A stretch of 64,000 nt of DNA from assembly GCF_002810445.1 (NCBI RefSeq), contig NZ_NEXS01000003.1, forward strand, positions 186,001 through 250,000. Direction: 5' to 3'. A program made the position numbers and the translations under genes. The notes under the pieces were generated by a model. That model saw nothing but the letters and a program-made list of their open reading frames with translations, did not search any database and was not told the DNA's origin. Below, piece after piece: positions 26,592 through 35,295 of this stretch. The first letter of the stretch is position 1. Each line of letters starts with the position of its first letter. The stretch comes from Advenella sp. S44. Its GTDB lineage: Bacteria; Pseudomonadota; Gammaproteobacteria; Burkholderiales; Burkholderiaceae_B.

Positions 26592-27590
26592 ATGTTCAAA
26601 AAGTGGTCTAAATTTCTTTCAGCTGCGCTGATCGTCGTCTCGTCGGTCAGTCTGCTGACCGTGACCTTTGATGCTGAAGCCCGCCGTATGGGCGGTGGCG
26701 GCAGCTTCGGTCGCCAGTCTTCCAACATTATGAAGAATAGGGCTCCGGCCGCACAGGCCCCCAATGCGGTTAATCGCAGTTCAGCAGCGCCAGCCCGCAA
26801 TTCTGCCAATGCGGGTGCAGCGACTCAGCGCAGTGGATTCTCGCGATTTCTGGGTCCGATAGCCGGCATAGCCGCCGGCCTGGGTATTGCCGCATTGCTG
26901 TCCAGCCTTGGGCTGGGCGGCGCGATGCTTGAATTCCTGTCCAGTGCGCTTCTTATTGCCATTGTCATTTTTGGTGTGATGTTTATCGTGCGTCGTTTGC
27001 GTGGTGGCCAGGCCCGTCCGGCCTTTCAGGGCCCATCGTCCATGCAGCGTCAAGCCGGCACGCCTGCACCAGGTTCGCGTCATGAGTACACTGCGCCGGC
27101 AAGCGCGGGTAATAACAATGGTGGCATGCAACAGCAAGCTGGCCTGTCAGCCACAGACTTTGCCGGCCAAACGCAGGCAGCGACCGACCCCGCAGACAAA
27201 AGCTGGTTTATTCCGGGCGATTTTGATACGGCTGCCTTCCTGCAAACAGCCAAGAAGCAGTTCGTTACCATCCAGGGCTTATGGGACACGGGCGATATTG
27301 AAGACCTGAAAAACTATCTGACCGAAGACCTGGTTGCAGAGCTGACACCACAAATTACCAGCCGCGCGGGCCAAAGCCAGACAGAGGTGGTGCTGTTGAA
27401 CGCGGAGTTGCTTGGTATTGAACAGGTCCAGGATGGCCACCTTGCCTCTGTGCGGTTCTCGGGCATGTTGCGCGAAGATGCGCAGGAAGCGGCCTTCCGC
27501 TTCGAGGAAGTCTGGAACCTTTACAAGGAAAACAACTCGGGCTGGTTGCTGGCCGGTATTCAGCAGATCCCGGTGGAAAACGCTTCCTGA
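26592..27590 (+). CDS. Tim44-like domain protein
   Basis: The 332-residue protein has an N-terminal signal or anchor (about 8-28), a Gly/Ala/Asn-rich segment beginning RRMGGGGSFGRQSSN, two close hydrophobic stretches (about 80-140) and a C-terminal Tim44/NTF2-like domain (about 210-330; WFIPGDFDTAAFLQTAKKQF). This family often sits next to ubiE in Burkholderiales. Its role is not established; membrane association is likely. Confidence 0.88.
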   Translation: MFKKWSKFLSAALIVVSSVSLLTVTFDAEARRMGGGGSFGRQSSNIMKNRAPAAQAPNAVNRSSAAPARNSANAGAATQRSGFSRFLGPIAGIAAGLGIAALLSSLGLGGAMLEFLSSALLIAIVIFGVMFIVRRLRGGQARPAFQGPSSMQRQAGTPAPGSRHEYTAPASAGNNNGGMQQQAGLSATDFAGQTQAATDPADKSWFIPGDFDTAAFLQTAKKQFVTIQGLWDTGDIEDLKNYLTEDLVAELTPQITSRAGQSQTEVVLLNAELLGIEQVQDGHLASVRFSGMLREDAQEAAFRFEEVWNLYKENNSGWLLAGIQQIPVENAS

Positions 27591-27732
27591 CCGCACCTTT
27601 AACGCGATAGTCGGCTACCTGGCCGGCACGGCGGGCGTGATCATGTATCCATGGTCGCGCCCTTTTTGTGTCCGGCGCCTTACCGGTTGATGACTGCCGG
27701 CTGCCGATTCTTATTATAACTAATAGCTATAT

Positions 27733-27755
27733 AAAAATAATTACTAATTATTTTT
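27733..27755. promoter_or_regulatory. AT-rich palindrome upstream of the ABC transporter operon
   Basis: AAAAATAATTA-C-TAATTATTTTT has perfect 11-bp arms around a single base. It lies 49 bases before the GTG start at 27805 in a markedly AT-rich stretch. It can be an operator, or an AT-only terminator left from the Tim44 gene. TATAGT (27775-27780) is a possible -10 box. Confidence 0.5.
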
Positions 27756-27804
27756 TCTCTTAAGAAGATTTGGTTATAGTGTCCAGTCGTAAAGGGAAAA
27801 AATC

Positions 27805-28593
27805 GTGAATCTTAGCTTCAACAATGTTTATAAGCAGTTCGGTTCGCTTTCGGTTGTTGAAAACTTCAGCGCCGAATTTCGCTCCGGCGAGATCGTTGCG
27901 CTGGTGGGACCGTCCGGGTCGGGCAAGTCCACGCTTTTGCATATGGCTGCAGGGCTGGAGGACACGACATCGGGTAATATCAAGACCGATACGCAGCCGG
28001 TCATCAAACCGGATCCAAGCCGCACCCTCGTATTTCAGGAGCACGCGCTCTATCCGTGGCTGACAATCAAGCAAAATGTGGCCATGGCGCTGGAGTTTCA
28101 GCAAGTGGCCCGCAAGCAGGCCTATGACCGCGCTGCGGCATGGCTGCAAAAAGTGGGGCTGGGCGGCTTCGAAAATTATTATCCCCATCAGGTTTCTGGC
28201 GGTATGCGCCAGCGTGCAGCCCTGGCCCGCGCTTTTATAGCCGAGCCGGAAGTGCTTTTGCTGGATGAACCATTTGGCGCGCTGGATGCGCTCACTCGCC
28301 TGAGTCTTCAGGATGTGCTGCTTGATCTGGTCGAACAGGCCAGGCCAACCGTCTTGCTGGTCACGCATGATGTCGATGAGGCGCTGTTCCTGGCTGATCG
28401 GGTCATGGTGTTCAGTGCAAGGCCCGCTAGCGTGCTGAAGGAGTTTAACTTGACCCATCGGGAACGCTCGCACGATCTATCGGATCTGGCGGCTGAAAAA
28501 CGCGAGATTCTCAGTCTGCTGGGAATCTCGGTCAAGCATGAAAGCAAGCCCGATGCTCAGCCCGATACCAAGCCTGTCGAAATGACTAGCTGA
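27805..28593 (+). CDS. NitT/TauT family ABC transporter ATP-binding protein
   Basis: This 262-residue ATPase has Walker A GPSGSGKS (35-42), signature VSGGMRQRAALARAF and Walker B VLLLDEPFGALDALTR. It starts with GTG. SsuB/TauB-like ATPases energise import of sulfonates, nitrate, pyrimidine precursors and similar small solutes. The C-terminal tail after residue 240 is Lys/Asp/Pro-rich and probably unstructured. It is the first gene of an operon with a binding protein and a permease. Confidence 0.92.
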   Translation: MNLSFNNVYKQFGSLSVVENFSAEFRSGEIVALVGPSGSGKSTLLHMAAGLEDTTSGNIKTDTQPVIKPDPSRTLVFQEHALYPWLTIKQNVAMALEFQQVARKQAYDRAAAWLQKVGLGGFENYYPHQVSGGMRQRAALARAFIAEPEVLLLDEPFGALDALTRLSLQDVLLDLVEQARPTVLLVTHDVDEALFLADRVMVFSARPASVLKEFNLTHRERSHDLSDLAAEKREILSLLGISVKHESKPDAQPDTKPVEMTS

Positions 28594-28600
28594 TTGGCCG

Positions 28601-28637
28601 CAAGGCGATTGCTGCCGCTTTACTGGCGATCGCCTTG
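28601..28637 (+). promoter_or_regulatory. hairpin between ATPase and binding-protein genes
   Basis: CAAGGCGAT (28601-28609) pairs with ATCGCCTTG (28629-28637) around a 19-nt loop, directly after the ATPase stop. Such hairpins often stabilise or partly terminate transcripts so that the binding protein is made in excess. Confidence 0.5.
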
Positions 28638-28789
28638 GGTTTCGTAATCCCGTAATTCTGTTCCTGTCGTCTTTGGCGGTATCAAGAGGCGCTTGGACTT
28701 TCGGATGAAAGGCGATCGAATCGACCTGCGGCTTACGGACCAGAGATGTGCCAATAACAAAAAACATTCAATTTTAGAGAGAATCAGAC

Positions 28790-29788
28790 ATGAATATTCG
28801 CAAATGGAGTGCATTGCCACTGGTGGCTTCACTATTGCTATCTGGCGCCGCCATGGCGGCCGACAAGCTCAAGGTGGGCTATCTGCGTGTGATGGATGAC
28901 GCCCAGGCGATGGTCGCGCACGAAGGCGATTTCTACAAAAAGCAGGGACTGGACACAGAGCTGATGGAATTTAAGTCCGGCACTGACCTGATCAAGGCGA
29001 TTGTCGGCGGCCAGGTCGATGTGGGCGTACTGGGTTTTACCAACGCCATTGCGTGGGCCTCTCGCGGCGCAGACCTGAAGGTTGTGGGCGGCGCTCAGCG
29101 CGGCTACCACTCGCTGGTGGTGCGTGATGATGCCGGGATTGACGCTGTGGCCGATCTGAAAGGAAAAACGCTGGCATCCCAGAGCCAGGGCAGTACTGCA
29201 GACACCGTGCTGCGCGGCGTGGTGTTCAAGGAAGCCGGACTCAACGAGGGCGATGTCAGCGTGATGGGTGTCAGCCCCGCAGTCGCCGTGCAGTCTTTGG
29301 TGGGCAATCGGGTGAACGCGGCGTTCCTGTTCGAACCGTATGACCGTATCGCACAACTGGTTGCACCGGTCAAACAAATCTATGAGGTTGGACAAAGCTG
29401 GCCATTCCCGTGCATGGTGGTTATCACTTCCGGCAAAGTGCTGGACAGCCGTAAGGACGATATCTGGAAGGTGCTGGATGCCCAGCAGCAAGCGATCGAG
29501 TTGCTGGATAAGCAACCGGGTGAGGCCTCCAAGCTGATTGCCAGTTATTTCATTGCCGAGCCGACGCTCAAGACCCTCAAGCAGGGCGAATTGACGCGTG
29601 AGACCGTGATCGAAGAGGCGATCAAGACCCAGGAGTTTACGCCGACTGTCACCGACAAGGACATAGAGCGTATGACCGAACTGGCTCGTATCATGGAGCG
29701 CGATGGTTCCCTGAAAACCAAGGATGGCAAGCCATTTGACGTTAGCAGTGTCCTGGATCTTGAATGGCAGAAGGCACGTAAACTGTGA
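28790..29788 (+). CDS. NitT/TauT family ABC transporter substrate-binding protein
   Basis: The 332-residue exported protein has a signal peptide ending AMAA (residue 24) and an NMT1/SsuA-like fold: LKVGYLRVMDDAQAMVAHEG, followed by DLIKAIVGGQVDVGVLGFTN. The ligand is unknown; members bind aromatic or sulfonate compounds, thiamine precursors or nitrate. Its stop overlaps the permease GTG start by 4 bases. Confidence 0.9.
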   Translation: MNIRKWSALPLVASLLLSGAAMAADKLKVGYLRVMDDAQAMVAHEGDFYKKQGLDTELMEFKSGTDLIKAIVGGQVDVGVLGFTNAIAWASRGADLKVVGGAQRGYHSLVVRDDAGIDAVADLKGKTLASQSQGSTADTVLRGVVFKEAGLNEGDVSVMGVSPAVAVQSLVGNRVNAAFLFEPYDRIAQLVAPVKQIYEVGQSWPFPCMVVITSGKVLDSRKDDIWKVLDAQQQAIELLDKQPGEASKLIASYFIAEPTLKTLKQGELTRETVIEEAIKTQEFTPTVTDKDIERMTELARIMERDGSLKTKDGKPFDVSSVLDLEWQKARKL

Positions 29789-30558
29789 GTAATAACACCC
29801 GGATCGGCGGCTTGAAAAAGCCGCTGGCGGTGGTGCTGGCCATCGCTTTCATTCTTCTGGTCTGGCAACTTGTCGCGCTGACACTGCCGGACTTTCTGAT
29901 GCCTGGCATTTTGCCGGTGCTCGAGCGCCTGTCCGAGAGCATTCGCAGCGGAGAGTTCTATAGTGGTCTGGCTGGATCACTGGCGCGTCTTGGCACCGGC
30001 TATGGCATTGCCCTGATTTGCGGCATTGCCTTTGGCCTGCTGGCGGCCAGTCTGAATTTCTTTCGCGAAGTGCTGCGTAATGTGATTGTGATTCTGCAGT
30101 CGCTGCCCAGTATTGCCTGGGTTCCGCTGTTTCTGATTATCTGGGGTTTTGGCAACAAACCCATGATTGTCGTAGTGGCGCTGGCGGCTTTTTTTCCGGC
30201 GGCACTCAGTGTCATGAACGCCACCGAGTCGGTGCACAAGGTTCATATTTCCGCTGCGCGCGTCATGGGCGCCAGCCGCTGGGGTCTGGTTCGCCGAGTG
30301 TACTTGCCTGCGGTTATGCCTGAATTGATCACTGGTGCGCAACTGGCTTTCGGCAACGCGTGGCGCGCCCTGATTTCCGTGGAAATGCTGGTGGACTTTG
30401 GCAAGGGCCTGGGCCGCTCGCTGAGCTTTTCGGGCGATACCGGCGATATGACGGGTGTGATGGCCAATATTCTGGTCATCGCCATCCTGGCGGCGCTTAT
30501 CGATCAGCTGATTCTGGAGCGCATCAAGCATCGCCTGCTGCGTTACCAATACGTCTGA
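29785..30558 (+). CDS. NitT/TauT family ABC transporter permease
   Basis: This 257-residue inner-membrane protein has about six hydrophobic segments and the EAA loop AARVMGASRWGLVRRVYLPAV that contacts the ATPase. It starts with GTG inside the binding-protein stop (GTGA). With the two preceding genes it makes a complete importer. Confidence 0.93.
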   Translation: MSNNTRIGGLKKPLAVVLAIAFILLVWQLVALTLPDFLMPGILPVLERLSESIRSGEFYSGLAGSLARLGTGYGIALICGIAFGLLAASLNFFREVLRNVIVILQSLPSIAWVPLFLIIWGFGNKPMIVVVALAAFFPAALSVMNATESVHKVHISAARVMGASRWGLVRRVYLPAVMPELITGAQLAFGNAWRALISVEMLVDFGKGLGRSLSFSGDTGDMTGVMANILVIAILAALIDQLILERIKHRLLRYQYV

Positions 30559-30611
30559 GTCTCAATCATGTCCTGCAAGTGCTGCCTGGGGCAGCGCAGG
30601 AAGGTGTGTCC

Positions 30612-31451
30612 ATGACCATTGCGTACGTCCGATTTGTTCTTTTCGGCATGCTGCTGCTTTCAGCCTGCGCCGCGGCGCTCGCGCCCCAATGGGCCCATGC
30701 AGCGGCAGCGGACTTGTTCGCTCAGGCTGCGGCCCGGGGCGACTTGCGCGTGGCGGTCACCCACGTAACGCCGCCCGCTGTGCCCGGCGCCAAAGTCAGA
30801 ACCGCAGACCGGCTTGATGCGCCTGCAATCGCGGCGCTGGCCAAAATCCTGAATCTGCCGGTTAAGCTGATGCAGCTTGCGCCGGCCGAGGCGGCGGCTG
30901 CCCTGGCAGAAGGGTCCATTGACCTTGCCCTGTACAGCCTGCCTGCGACGGCGCCCGAGCCGCCCGGGGTGACCCGGGTGCCCACGTCCTATCGCACCTA
31001 TCCCAAGGCCGTCATTCGCACCGATACCGACATTGACTCCCGGGCCGACCTCAAAGGGCGCACCGTTTGTTTGGCCGGTACTGCCGAGCATGCTGCCTTA
31101 GAAGCCACCGCAGCGGGAGCGGTCTTGTTGCCCTTTGCTGTGCCTTCAGATGCGCTGGTGGCGGTGCGCGAGGGCCGGTGTGACCTGGGCCTGATTGACC
31201 AGACGGTCTGGCAGCCCTTGATGGATTATCCGGAATGGAAAAAGTTTTCCGCCACCATTGAGCTGTCCGACCACCCGCGTACACTCACCTGGCTGGTGTC
31301 GTCTGAACATACGCAGGAAGCGGACTGGCTGCGAGCCAGGATGCAGCAGTGGGACAGTGCCGGACAGTGGGCGTCATTCAGTAAACAGTGGGCCACCGAC
31401 GTGGCGTTTGACGTCTATCTGGACCAGGAAGTGCCGGACTGCCACGGCTAA
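30612..31451 (+). CDS. Periplasmic solute-binding protein, SBP_bac_3-like
   Basis: The 279-residue exported protein has a signal peptide with LLLSACAAALAPQWAHAAA; the cysteine in LSAC could be a lipidation site, but AHA is a good signal peptidase I site. The body follows the amino-acid-binding-protein pattern (GDLRVAVTHVTPPAVPGAKV; later DLKGRTVCLAGTAEH and LVAVREGRCDLGLIDQ). AGGAAGG lies 7 bases before ATG 30612; GTG 30606 is an alternative. It is unusual to find a polar amino-acid-type binding protein behind a NitT/TauT importer with no permease of its own. Confidence 0.75.
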   Translation: MTIAYVRFVLFGMLLLSACAAALAPQWAHAAAADLFAQAAARGDLRVAVTHVTPPAVPGAKVRTADRLDAPAIAALAKILNLPVKLMQLAPAEAAAALAEGSIDLALYSLPATAPEPPGVTRVPTSYRTYPKAVIRTDTDIDSRADLKGRTVCLAGTAEHAALEATAAGAVLLPFAVPSDALVAVREGRCDLGLIDQTVWQPLMDYPEWKKFSATIELSDHPRTLTWLVSSEHTQEADWLRARMQQWDSAGQWASFSKQWATDVAFDVYLDQEVPDCHG

Positions 31452-31480
31452 GTGGTCGTTGCCTGTGCCAGAACCGTTCG

Positions 31481-31628
31481 CAGACCCTATTTCAGATCCT
31501 GTCTCTGACCTTGTTTAAGATCTTCGCTCAGACTCTGTCTCCTCTCAGACCCTGTCTTAAACCTTATTTGAGATCCGCGCTCAGATCCCCTTCCAGACTT
31601 TTTTAAGATCCTCTCTCAGATCGTCGCG
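31481..31628. repeat. degenerate 12-bp minisatellite, about 12 units
   Basis: The stretch splits into consecutive units related to CAGATCCTGTCT: CAGACCCTATTT, CAGATCCTGTCT, CTGACCTTGTTT, AAGATCTTCGCT, CAGACTCTGTCT, a 5-nt break, then CAGACCCTGTCT, TAAACCTTATTT, GAGATCCGCGCT, CAGATCCCCTTC, an 11-nt unit, AAGATCCTCTCT and CAGATCGTCGCG. A weaker unit may precede at 31469. It fills most of the gap between the binding-protein gene and ubiJ and contains no supported gene. Confidence 0.85.
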
Positions 31629-31742
31629 CCACTGTTGCCGACATGGCTGCGTCACAATGCAGCGGGCATAAATTTCGGCTGGTCCAGGCACGAAAAGGGT
31701 ACACTATCGGATTCAGAATCTTGCGTGGTCTACCGGATTTTT

Positions 31743-32372
31743 ATGTTGCTTTCCGCCTTACCTGATCCTAACGTTCCCATCGTGCGCGCCCTGAACCTGC
31801 TTCTGGATCGTGAGCCCTGGGCCAAGAAGCGTATCGCCGCGCACGCCGGCAAAACCGTACGCATTCGCATCAGCCGGCTTGACCTGCGATTTACCCTTGG
31901 GCATGATGGCGGCCTCGCGCGTGCCGATCCGGCGGTGATTTCCGATGTCGCCCTGACTATCCCTGATAGCCGACTGTCCGAAGTGCCGGCGGCGTTGCGC
32001 AATCGGCAAGATCCAGCACAGCTGGCCTCGCTGCTGCATCTGGAAGGAGACGCCAGCCTGGCGCAACTGGTTTCCGAGCTGGCGCGCGATTTGCGCTGGG
32101 ATTCCGAGCACGAGCTGGCGCGGTTCACCGGCGGCATGCTGTCAAAACAAATTCATTTGCTGCTGCAGCGGGCAATAGTCGGCACCACCGCAATCGCCGG
32201 TCGTCTATCGGAGAATGTCAGTGAATACGTCTCTGAAGAAGCCGGCATGGTGCTGGGCAAGCCTGCGCTGCATGCCTGGGAAAATACGCTGCGGACTGCG
32301 ACCGTGCAACTGGACCAGCTTGACGCAAGGTTGCGGGCGCTTGAAGCGCGACAGCGCAGGAGTGGACGATGA
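31743..32372 (+). CDS. ubiJ: Ubiquinone biosynthesis accessory factor UbiJ (SCP2 domain)
   Basis: The 209-residue protein has an SCP2-type lipid-binding domain (about 12-110; the segment [19 protein letters not shown]) and a C-terminal helical region ending in charged residues. UbiJ helps assemble the soluble ubiquinone-synthesis complex with UbiK. The ATG at 31743 (MLLSALPDP) is chosen from conservation; the frame stays open upstream. Its stop overlaps the ubiB ATG by 4 bases. Usually ubiJ lies close to ubiE; here about 5 kb intervene. Confidence 0.85.
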   Translation: MLLSALPDPNVPIVRALNLLLDREPWAKKRIAAHAGKTVRIRISRLDLRFTLGHDGGLARADPAVISDVALTIPDSRLSEVPAALRNRQDPAQLASLLHLEGDASLAQLVSELARDLRWDSEHELARFTGGMLSKQIHLLLQRAIVGTTAIAGRLSENVSEYVSEEAGMVLGKPALHAWENTLRTATVQLDQLDARLRALEARQRRSGR

Positions 32373-33940
32373 TCATGTCCGGCTTGCGCCTATTGCGTAT
32401 TTTATTCGTGTGCCTGCGCTATGGCCTTGATGAACTGGTGCTCAGCGGGCTCAAGCATCCCATAGCCAGTTTCCTGCTCAAAGTAGTACGGCTGGGTCGT
32501 CGCTTTCCACAGCCGCGCGGCGAACGCTTGCGACTTGCGCTCGAGTCGCTGGGGCCGATTTTTATCAAATTCGGGCAAGTGCTCTCTACCCGGCGTGATC
32601 TGATTCCGCTGGATATTGCCGATGAGCTGTCGGCCTTGCAGGACCGGGTCCCCCCCTTTCCTTCTGAACAGGCGATGCAAAGCATTCAAAAGGCATTCGG
32701 CATGCATCCATCGGAGCTGTTTGCGCTGTTTGAAACCGAACCGGTGGCCTCGGCCTCTGTTGCCCAAGTGCATTTTGCTGTATTGCACGACGGTCGCGAG
32801 GTTGCTGTCAAGGTATTGCGACCGGGCATGCTGGCGGTGATCGAGCGCGATCTGTCGCTCATGAGCCTGTTTGCTGGTTTTGTGCAGCGCCTGTTGCCTG
32901 ACGGTCGTCGCCTGCGGCCCCGGGAAGTGGTCAGCGAATTTGACAAATATCTGCATGACGAACTCGATTTACAGGTAGAGGCGGCCAACTGCAGCCAGCT
33001 GCGCCGCAACTTTGAGTCCAACCCGAAACGTGCCGATCTGCTGATGGTGCCCGAAGTGGTCTGGGAATATACCAGCAAGACCGTCATGACCATGGAGCGC
33101 ATGCACGGTGTGCCAGTCAGCCAGATTGACAAGCTGCAGGCGGCGGGTGTTGATATTAAAAAACTGGCTCGTAACGGCGTGGAGATTTTCTTTACTCAGG
33201 TGTTCGAAGACGGTTTTTTTCATGCGGATATGCACCCCGGCAATATTTTTGTCTCGCTGCAGCCGCAAACGCTGGGGCGTTATATCGCGCTCGATTTTGG
33301 AATCGTCGGATCCCTGTCTGAGTTTGATAAGAACTACCTGTCTCAAAATTTCCTGGCATTTTTCCGCCGCGATTATCGTCGCGTGGCCCAGTTGCATATT
33401 GAATCGGGTTGGGTGCCGGCCAACACCCGCGAGGAAGAACTTGAAGCTGCCGTGCGTTCAGTGTGCGAACCGTATTTTGATCGGAAACTGTCGGAAATCT
33501 CACTGGGCCAGGTGTTGCTCAGACTGTTCCAGACTTCGCGTCGCTTCAATGTGGAAATCCAGCCGCAACTGGTGTTGTTGCAGAAAACCCTGTTGAATGT
33601 GGAAGGCATGGGTCGTCAACTCGATCCTGATCTTGACCTGTGGCAAACGGCCAAGCCGTTTTTGGAGCGCTGGATGTGGGATCGCATCGGTCCGCGCGCG
33701 TTTGTGGCCCAGGTGCGCAAAGAAGCCTCGCAATGGTCGCATTTGCTGCCCGAGATCCCAAGGCTGGTGCATACGCAACTGGCGCGCGAGGACAGCCTGC
33801 CTGCCATACGCAAGGAACTGACTCAACTGGGCAAAAGCCATCGCCGCAGCGAACGCATTTTCGTTGTGATGACGCTCATTCTTACGCTGCAGGCCGGACT
33901 CATTCTGTGGCTCGTGGCCACTTTGCTGGATTGGCAATAA
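32369..33940 (+). CDS. ubiB: Ubiquinone biosynthesis atypical kinase/ATPase UbiB
   Basis: The 523-residue ABC1/ADCK-family protein has the KxGQ motif ([16 protein letters not shown]), an Ala-rich loop (ASVAQVH) and DMHPGNIFV with IALDFG as catalytic and metal loops. Two C-terminal membrane helices (about 495-520) anchor it. It supports early ubiquinone synthesis steps, probably by releasing hydrophobic intermediates from the membrane. It overlaps ubiJ and rfaE2 at both ends. Confidence 0.96.
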   Translation: MIMSGLRLLRILFVCLRYGLDELVLSGLKHPIASFLLKVVRLGRRFPQPRGERLRLALESLGPIFIKFGQVLSTRRDLIPLDIADELSALQDRVPPFPSEQAMQSIQKAFGMHPSELFALFETEPVASASVAQVHFAVLHDGREVAVKVLRPGMLAVIERDLSLMSLFAGFVQRLLPDGRRLRPREVVSEFDKYLHDELDLQVEAANCSQLRRNFESNPKRADLLMVPEVVWEYTSKTVMTMERMHGVPVSQIDKLQAAGVDIKKLARNGVEIFFTQVFEDGFFHADMHPGNIFVSLQPQTLGRYIALDFGIVGSLSEFDKNYLSQNFLAFFRRDYRRVAQLHIESGWVPANTREEELEAAVRSVCEPYFDRKLSEISLGQVLLRLFQTSRRFNVEIQPQLVLLQKTLLNVEGMGRQLDPDLDLWQTAKPFLERWMWDRIGPRAFVAQVRKEASQWSHLLPEIPRLVHTQLAREDSLPAIRKELTQLGKSHRRSERIFVVMTLILTLQAGLILWLVATLLDWQ

Positions 33941-34434
33941 TGAGTATACGTTTCGAAACCCGTATTCTCACCCGACAGCAATGCATTGATGCGGTCCGCA
34001 ATGGTACATTGCCCAGGCCGCTGGTATTTACCAACGGGGTCTTTGATATTCTGCATCGCGGGCATGTCAGTTATCTGGATGAAGCCGCGCAGCTGGGTGC
34101 CAGCCTGGTCGTGGCCGTCAATACCGATGAGTCGGTGCGTCGGCTGGGCAAGGCCCCCGATCGTCCGCTTAACGGCGAGCAGGATCGGCAAGCCATGCTG
34201 GCTGCGCTGGCCTGCGTTTCTGCTGCGACGGTATTTGAAGAAGATACCCCTTATGAGCTGATTGAACAGCTGCGTCCCGACATTATCGTCAAGGGGGGAG
34301 ATTATGACATGGCCAAGCTGCCGGAAACCAAACTGGTGCAAAGCTGGGGCGGCCGCGCTGTGGCCATTCCGTTTCGCTTTCAGCGCTCGACAACGGCACT
34401 GGTCAACGCCATCCGGGGCAAAGATACCCGGTAA
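33940..34434 (+). CDS. rfaE2: D-glycero-beta-D-manno-heptose 1-phosphate adenylyltransferase
   Basis: This 164-residue nucleotidyltransferase has the HxGH site H39-R-G-H42 in GVFDILHRGHVSYLDEA. The KGGDYDMAKLPE segment and the C-terminal STTALVNAIRG match the adenylyltransferase half of HldE. It makes ADP-heptose for the LPS core. It is encoded separately from the kinase domain, as in many betaproteobacteria. Its ATG shares one base with the ubiB stop. A strong terminator follows. Confidence 0.94.
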   Translation: MSIRFETRILTRQQCIDAVRNGTLPRPLVFTNGVFDILHRGHVSYLDEAAQLGASLVVAVNTDESVRRLGKAPDRPLNGEQDRQAMLAALACVSAATVFEEDTPYELIEQLRPDIIVKGGDYDMAKLPETKLVQSWGGRAVAIPFRFQRSTTALVNAIRGKDTR

Positions 34435-34440
34435 TCATCG

Positions 34441-34506
34441 GACAGAAAGGCCGTTGCCGCATTCTGCCCTGTGCAGATGCCGCAACGGCCTTTCTGTCTC
34501 TTTTGC
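34441..34506 (+). terminator. strong Rho-independent terminator after rfaE2
   Basis: GACAGAAAGGCCGTTG (34441-34456) pairs perfectly with CAACGGCCTTTCTGTC (34483-34498); an inner TCTGC/GCAGA stem extends it, and TCTTTTG follows. It ends the ubi-rfaE2 operon and probably also blocks the convergent pcm-like transcript. Confidence 0.88.
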
Positions 34507-34541
34507 TGCCTTCGCCGGGCAAAGGTGGCGATACAAAGGGA

Positions 34542-35258
34542 TCAGAACTTGAAATGGGAAACGGTGGTCCCGCGCAATGGCTTGGCGTACGTGTCAAACA
34601 GCGATTCGGTTTCGAATGCCGCTGCGCTGACACGGGTAATGCGCAATGCTGTCATGACCGGCGCCTGACCTACGATGGCCACCAGGCGACCGCCGATGGT
34701 CAATTGGTATTTCAGTGAATCAGGAATGTTCGGAATGGATCCGGTCAGCAGGATGGCGCTGTATTCGCCGGTTCCCCAGCCGGCGCGTCCGTCGCCGATT
34801 TCAACTTTAACATTGGCGATTTGCTCGCGCTCCAGGTTGGCCTTGCCAAAAGCTGCAATATGGCGATCAATTTCCACACTGACGACGGTGCTGCACAAGC
34901 GACTGACAATGGCGGCCTGGTAACCCGAGCCGGTGCCGATTTCCAGTACACCGTCTGTCGGCGTCAGTCGCAGCTCCTGAGCCAGCCGTGCCTCGATTTT
35001 TGGCGCCAGCATGGCTTCACAGCTATTGATGCCCTCGACTTCCAGCGGAATTTCGATATCGGAATAAGCCATATTCTGATAGCGGATGGGCACAAATCGT
35101 TCACGAGGGATAGCAGACAAAGCGTCCAGTACGTCCTGGTCCAGCACGTGCCAGGGACGGATCTGCTGTTCGATCATGTTGAAACGGCTTTGTTCGGCAA
35201 GAGAAGTCAGAGCATTCATAGGAAGAGTATCAAACGTGGTCCTGAGATTGGAGTTCAT
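34542..35258 (-). CDS. Protein-L-isoaspartate O-methyltransferase family protein
   Basis: This 238-residue SAM methyltransferase has the Pcm pattern NMIEQQIRPW, IPRERFVPIRYQNMAYSD and VLEIGTGSGYQAAIVSRLC. It resembles the divergent Pcm-like group common in Burkholderiales, which carries LLTGSIPNIP where typical Pcm has a more conserved motif, so repair activity is not certain. Inner ATG codons at 35219 and 35177 are possible starts; none has a clear ribosome site. It may be linked in function with the isoaspartyl peptidase at 41 kb. Confidence 0.82.
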   Translation of the reverse strand: MNSNLRTTFDTLPMNALTSLAEQSRFNMIEQQIRPWHVLDQDVLDALSAIPRERFVPIRYQNMAYSDIEIPLEVEGINSCEAMLAPKIEARLAQELRLTPTDGVLEIGTGSGYQAAIVSRLCSTVVSVEIDRHIAAFGKANLEREQIANVKVEIGDGRAGWGTGEYSAILLTGSIPNIPDSLKYQLTIGGRLVAIVGQAPVMTALRITRVSAAAFETESLFDTYAKPLRGTTVSHFKF

Positions 35259-35295
35259 CGCTCATTTTACCCGCAACTGGCGCGTAGCTCAGGAT

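Noticed and set aside
31481-31628. CRISPR array or a repeat-protein gene at the 12-bp repeats
   Set aside because: Units are far too short and contiguous for CRISPR, there are no spacers, and stop codons and an 11-nt unit break the reading frame.
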